Assembly: GCA_900320565.1 (NCBI GenBank)
Contig: ONSR01000054.1
Coordinates: forward strand, 1 to 35,251
Reading direction: 5' to 3'
Length of the DNA stretch: 35,251 nt
Source: an uncultured Prevotellaceae bacterium
GTDB lineage: Bacteria > Bacteroidota > Bacteroidia > Bacteroidales > Bacteroidaceae
The position numbers were made by a program, and so were the translations under genes. Positions within the stretch are counted from its first letter, which is position 1, and every line of letters begins with the position of its first letter. The notes below the pieces were generated by a model, which was given only the letters and a program-made list of their open reading frames with translations, ran no database searches and was not told where the DNA came from. Shown here piece after piece: positions 31,490 through 35,251 of the stretch.

Positions 31490-34276
31490 ATGAGACGATT
31501 TGTATTGCCCATTGTGGCGTTATTCATGATGATACAGAGTGCAGTCGCAAGCGACCTGACAGGTTTCCGCGTTTGCCGTATGAAAGAACCCGCCGGAATA
31601 ACCCGAACTGCACAGTTCTCCTGGCAGACAGTCAGCGAGAAACCCAATGTGAAGCAGATGGCCTACCGCATTCTCGTGGCGACATCGAAGGCCGACATCA
31701 AAGCCGAACGCAACCTCCTTTGGGACAGCGGCCGCACGAGTAACGACGAAAGCATCGCTGTGCCTTATCAGGGACGACGCTTGCCCTACCAGAGCCGTGT
31801 GTTCTGGCAGGTCGAGGTCTGGCTTAGCACGGGCGAGCACATCGTCAGCCCCATGCAAAGCTTCCTGACGGGACTCAAGGCGTTCGACGGCAAAGCACAA
31901 TGGATAGGCATCGACGACGCCGACCGCATCGTGACGGGCGACAACCAGAGCCGTGATCTGCCGGCACGTTATTTGCGCCGCGCCTTCTATCTCGACAAGA
32001 AGCCCCGCCGCGCCACCCTGTATATAAGTGGTATGGGATACGGCCAGACGTACATCAACGGCAAGGCGGTCAGCAAGGATGTCTTCGGTACGTTGCAGAC
32101 GGACTACACCAAGACTGTCTATTACAACACATACGATGTGACGAAGCTCTTGCGTCGAGGCAACAACGCCATTGGCTCCATCCTGGGCAACGGCTATGTG
32201 CTTGGCTTCAACCCGAGTTGCACGTCATACGGTTTGCCTCGCTTGAAGGCACAACTCGTCGTAGAGAACGACAAAGACACGCTGACCATCGTGAGCGGTC
32301 CAGACTGGAAAGCCACGTCAGAAGGCCCGATACAACGCAATCATCTCTATGATGGCGAACGCTACGAAGCAGCCCGCGAGATGAAAGGCTGGCTGACGGC
32401 TTTCTTCGACGACAGTGCTTGGGGACAAGCCCAGACACTGAAGGCGCCTACGGGCATCATGCAGCCACAGCCCTGTCCCAGTATGAGAATACAGAAGGAA
32501 CTGAAGCCAAAGAGCATTCGCCGCACGGATGATGGCCGCTTCCTCGTCGATATGGGACAGAACATGGTAGGTCAGCTTCGTGTACGCCTTGCAGGAAAGA
32601 AGGATGTGCCCGTCGTTATCCGCCATGCCGAGATACTCGACCCGAGCAATCCCGACAAGCTTTCCGTTGCCAACCTCCGCTCTGCAAAGTGTACCGACAC
32701 ATACATCCCCGCCTCAGACGGCACGTTTACTTACCAGCCGCAGCTCACCTATCAGGGCTTCCGCTTTGTGGAAATCAGCGGCATCAGCGTAGAGCCTAAA
32801 CTGACGGACATCACTGGCCTGGTCATCTACGACCAGATGGCCGACCAAGGCACCTTCTGGTGTGACAACGAGCTCCTCAATAAGTTGCACGAGAATGCCT
32901 ATTGGGGCATCATCGGCAACTATCATGGTATGCCCACGGACTGCCCTCAGCGCGACGAACGAATGGGCTGGCTGGGCGATCACGCCATGGGATGCTACGG
33001 CGAGAATCTCGTCGTAGATAACGGCGAACTCTATTACAAGTGGCTGCAAGACGTTTGGGATACGCAGGACGACGATGGCATGATTGCCAACGTGGCACCC
33101 GGCTATTGGGTGGTTCGCGGCAATGATGTGGCTTGGGGGGCGCTTTCGGTATATGCTACCTTCATGCTCTATCGTCGTTACAACGATGTGAATGCCGTGC
33201 AGAAGTACTATCCGTTCCTGCAGAACTACATGAACTTCCTGGAGCGCACCCTGCAGGATGGCATCGTGACGGGCAATAACTATGGCGACTGGTGCATGCC
33301 TCCCGAACGACCCGACCTGATTCATAGCGAAGATCCGGCTCGCAAGACGGACGGCAGACTCATCTCCACAGCCATGTATTACAGCATGCTTACGATGATG
33401 GGACAGATGGCGATGCAGCTCGGACGCGAGGGAGACATGTTGGATTACGACCGTCGTCAGCAGAAGCTGAAGGAGACATACAACCGTCACTTCTACCATC
33501 CCGAGTCGGGCAGCTATGCGAACAATACCGTGACGGCAAACCTCTTGTCGCTCGAGTTCGGCCTCGTTCCCTATGGCGACGAGGAGAAAGTCCTGCAGAA
33601 CGTCGTCGATGTGACCGAGAAGACCTATAACAACCACATCAGCTGCGGCGTGATTGGCATGCAGCACCTCTTGACGTGCCTGACACGAAGCGGCCACCTC
33701 GACCAAGCCATGCAGTTGATGCTGCAGAAGGACTATCCCAGCTTTGGCTATATGATAGAGAATGGCGCTACGACCATCTGGGAGCTTTGGAACGGCAACA
33801 CTGCCGACCCCGCCATGAACAGCGGCAATCATGTGATGCTCCTCGGTGATGTCCTGCCCTGGATGTATGGCAGTCTGGCTGGCATAAGGCAGTCGCCAAG
33901 GAGTCGTGCCTTCAAGGAACTGGACATGTACCTCAGTATGCCTGACGAGTTGAACCATGTCCGTGCCACTCACAACACGCCTTATGGCAAGATAAGCAGT
34001 GAATGGTGGCGTACGGAGGAAGGCATCACTTGGGTGGTCGATATACCTGCCAACACGTCTGCCCGTATTCATCTTCCCACCGGCTACACCATCCAGGGCA
34101 TGCACAGCCTGCGTTGGGCCAGTGCGGAGATAGAGGGCGACGACATTTGCCTGTGTGTCGGTTCGGGCATCTACACGATTGATGCTCACAAGACCTTCAC
34201 CGAGACGCAGCCCACAATATTCCACAAGGTGACGAACACCATAAAGAACATCCCCGAATTCCTCAAAAACTTATAA
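31490..34276 (+). CDS. Exported alpha-L-rhamnosidase, GH78
   Basis: A 928-residue enzyme that releases terminal L-rhamnose from plant glycans such as rhamnogalacturonan or flavonoid glycosides. Signal peptide RRFVLPIVALFMMIQSAVA; N-terminal beta domains (ARYLRRAFYLDKKPRRATLY, YINGKAV, DYTKTVYYNTYDVT); then the (alpha/alpha)6 barrel with MPTDCPQRDERMGWLGD (general-acid Glu region), and ENGATTIWELWNGNT with the second catalytic-type Glu. Length is usual for family 78. The start at 31490 gives a clean signal peptide. It is followed after 8 bases by a regulator-like gene, so both share one transcript. Confidence 0.93.
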   Translation: MRRFVLPIVALFMMIQSAVASDLTGFRVCRMKEPAGITRTAQFSWQTVSEKPNVKQMAYRILVATSKADIKAERNLLWDSGRTSNDESIAVPYQGRRLPYQSRVFWQVEVWLSTGEHIVSPMQSFLTGLKAFDGKAQWIGIDDADRIVTGDNQSRDLPARYLRRAFYLDKKPRRATLYISGMGYGQTYINGKAVSKDVFGTLQTDYTKTVYYNTYDVTKLLRRGNNAIGSILGNGYVLGFNPSCTSYGLPRLKAQLVVENDKDTLTIVSGPDWKATSEGPIQRNHLYDGERYEAAREMKGWLTAFFDDSAWGQAQTLKAPTGIMQPQPCPSMRIQKELKPKSIRRTDDGRFLVDMGQNMVGQLRVRLAGKKDVPVVIRHAEILDPSNPDKLSVANLRSAKCTDTYIPASDGTFTYQPQLTYQGFRFVEISGISVEPKLTDITGLVIYDQMADQGTFWCDNELLNKLHENAYWGIIGNYHGMPTDCPQRDERMGWLGDHAMGCYGENLVVDNGELYYKWLQDVWDTQDDDGMIANVAPGYWVVRGNDVAWGALSVYATFMLYRRYNDVNAVQKYYPFLQNYMNFLERTLQDGIVTGNNYGDWCMPPERPDLIHSEDPARKTDGRLISTAMYYSMLTMMGQMAMQLGREGDMLDYDRRQQKLKETYNRHFYHPESGSYANNTVTANLLSLEFGLVPYGDEEKVLQNVVDVTEKTYNNHISCGVIGMQHLLTCLTRSGHLDQAMQLMLQKDYPSFGYMIENGATTIWELWNGNTADPAMNSGNHVMLLGDVLPWMYGSLAGIRQSPRSRAFKELDMYLSMPDELNHVRATHNTPYGKISSEWWRTEEGITWVVDIPANTSARIHLPTGYTIQGMHSLRWASAEIEGDDICLCVGSGIYTIDAHKTFTETQPTIFHKVTNTIKNIPEFLKNL

Positions 34277-34284
34277 TACGAACC

Positions 34285-34965
34285 ATGATACAGAACGATT
34301 TGCAACGCCTTCGTTGGATGATTCTCGACGAGGCTCTTCGCGACCCTGAAATGGAGTATTTCATGGGCGAACGTACCAAAACAAACGAGACAGGCAACAC
34401 GCGCAGCCTGATTCATTATGTGAACCAGCGCCTCAAGGCTGTCAACCGAGACTTCAAGTGCAGCAAACGTATGTTGCAGAACGATGTGGCTTACTTCGTG
34501 CAGAAGGGCGCAAAGCTCGAGCCACGCTTCCGTCGTGGCCACAAACGCATCCTGCGTTACATCAACCTCGACTGGAAGAACCCTCTCCTGAAAGCCGCTT
34601 CCTTCCTTCGCTACGAGGCTGGTCCGGTCGAGACTCCTGCTTTGCCCGACGGACCGCTGACGCCCGTCACCCTTCGCATCACGGCTGGCGAGGAAGCCAT
34701 CCGTGCCAAGCTCGGCAACCCTGAAGTGCTCCAGCGCAGCAGCGACAGCCAGACAAACTCTGTCACCCTGCAGGTGGAGCTTCCCCAGAGCAGCCAACTG
34801 CAGTATTTCCTCCTGGGTCTTGGCCCCGACATCGAGGTCTTGGCGCCCGAAAACCTGCGCGACGACATCCGTCAGACCGTAGCTAATCTGCAGAAGCTCT
34901 ATAAGAAGGAAACCGCTTCGGCCAAGAAAACTGTTCAGGGCGACCTGTTCGAAGGGCTATTCTAA
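34285..34965 (+). CDS. WYL-related regulator lacking the WYL core
   Basis: A 226-residue protein. Residues 1-95 look like the DNA-binding start of Bacteroidales WYL regulators (LRWMILDEALRDPEMEYFM, CSKRMLQNDVAYFV, RILRYINLDW-NPL). Residues about 130-205 resemble the C-terminal WCX extension (VTLRITAGEEAIRAKLG, VTLQVELPQSSQLQYFLLGLGPDIEVLAPENLRDDI). The ligand-binding WYL barrel that normally lies between (about 100 residues) is missing; full-length relatives are about 320 residues. The end, QGDLFEGLF, contains a QxxLF pattern like sliding-clamp-binding peptides. Placed between GH78 and GH2 genes it could regulate them, which is inference. Confidence 0.6.
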   Translation: MIQNDLQRLRWMILDEALRDPEMEYFMGERTKTNETGNTRSLIHYVNQRLKAVNRDFKCSKRMLQNDVAYFVQKGAKLEPRFRRGHKRILRYINLDWKNPLLKAASFLRYEAGPVETPALPDGPLTPVTLRITAGEEAIRAKLGNPEVLQRSSDSQTNSVTLQVELPQSSQLQYFLLGLGPDIEVLAPENLRDDIRQTVANLQKLYKKETASAKKTVQGDLFEGLF

Positions 34966-34978
34966 CGAGGTGAGTTGA

Positions 34979-35022
34979 TTGCATGTACATGTATCTGCAA
35001 CGAATATGACTCGTTAAGGTGA
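34979..35022. repeat. 22-bp-period repeat, locus 7
   Basis: Unit 34979-35000 has the form TTGCA-N2-ACATGTA-N2-TGCAA and matches the palindromic units of locus 4, including the preceding GTTGAT. Unit 35001-35022 contains ATGACTCGTTAA at the same internal position as the locus 3 unit at 11896. Confidence 0.8.
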
Positions 35023-35062
35023 GCAAGACTATACATTATATAATATAATAAAGACAGACGAA

Positions 35063-35251
35063 ATGAAAAACTTCAGCAAGCTGCTCATGGCAGCAACCCT
35101 GTTGCTCGGTTTGAGCAGCAGTGTAAAGGCAGCGGACCTTCCTCGCAGCGAGTACCCACGTCCGCAGTTCGAACGTGCCGATTGGGTCAACCTGAACGGT
35201 ACTTGGAGCTATAGTTTCGACTTCGGACAGACTGGTGCGGAGCGTGACTTC
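35063..35251 (+). CDS. Glycoside hydrolase family 2 enzyme, start only (runs off the window)
   Basis: The first 63 residues are visible: a signal peptide (KNFSKLLMAATLLLGLSSSVKA) then the opening of a GH2 sugar-binding domain (LPRSEYPRPQFERADWVNLN, GTWSYSFDFG). Such enzymes are beta-galactosidases, glucuronidases or related; this fragment does not say which. It is in the same direction as the GH78 gene and probably belongs to the same plant-glycan locus. Confidence 0.75.
   Translation, partial: MKNFSKLLMAATLLLGLSSSVKAADLPRSEYPRPQFERADWVNLNGTWSYSFDFGQTGAERDF

Overview
This is a Bacteroidales chromosome segment, most likely Prevotellaceae-like. The signs are promoters with the Bacteroidota -7 box TAnnTTTG, a PorZ-type component of the type IX secretion system, ribosomal protein S16 with a long Ala/Glu/Lys tail, the parA-parB-DUF5683-lytic transglycosylase-rel cluster, and plant-glycan enzymes (CE1-like esterase, GH78, GH2). 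Genes are mostly GC-balanced. The restriction-modification cassette at 8594-11430 is visibly AT-richer and looks acquired.

Layout. 1-600: a tRNA(CAT) 3' fragment that looks like the scar of an element lying to the left, then tRNA-Glu and tRNA-Ser on the minus strand. 618-3308: dTDP-amino-sugar synthesis, with a QdtA/FdtA ketoisomerase and an unusual acyltransferase-aminotransferase fusion. 3667-7622 (minus): rpsP, a TMEM43-family membrane protein and an OPT transporter. 7730-8530: an omega-amidase-type nitrilase. 8594-11430 (minus): a two-gene BcgI-like restriction-modification system, preceded by a structured small RNA (11480-11729) with its own promoter and terminator. 12086-18000 (minus): rel, lytic transglycosylase (C-terminus frameshifted), DUF5683, parB, parA. 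18147-18194: three DnaA-box-like 9-mers. 18520-20895: surE, lpxB and an ABM-domain monooxygenase. 20994-29598 (minus): porZ, rdgB, two yitT paralogues, leuS and an outer-membrane beta-barrel. 30211-35251: CE1 esterase, GH78 alpha-L-rhamnosidase, a WYL-related regulator lacking the WYL core, and the start of a GH2 enzyme.

The most unusual content is repetitive. (a) Seven intergenic loci carry degenerate tandem repeats with the same 22-bp period although their unit sequences differ (cores TACATGTA, CATCATGATG, CCCTATAGGG, GACACGTTAA and GC-rich units). Many units are palindromic, and one 22-bp palindromic unit recurs about 16.7 kb away. (b) A second class has an exact 7-bp period. It occurs as simple arrays at gene ends or next to promoters, and as elements in which inverted heptamer arms flank a GC-rich core. 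Copies supply the C-termini of FdtA, SurE and ParA and lie in frame inside the nitrilase and LpxB. (c) Palindromic elements of about 100 bp with ends like GACCCTCC...AACCCC lie in frame inside lpxB and between yitT and rdgB; a shorter relative sits at the seam of the amino-sugar fusion gene. Together these suggest active, partly coding-compatible small-repeat dynamics. I do not recognise the 22-bp system as a described family.
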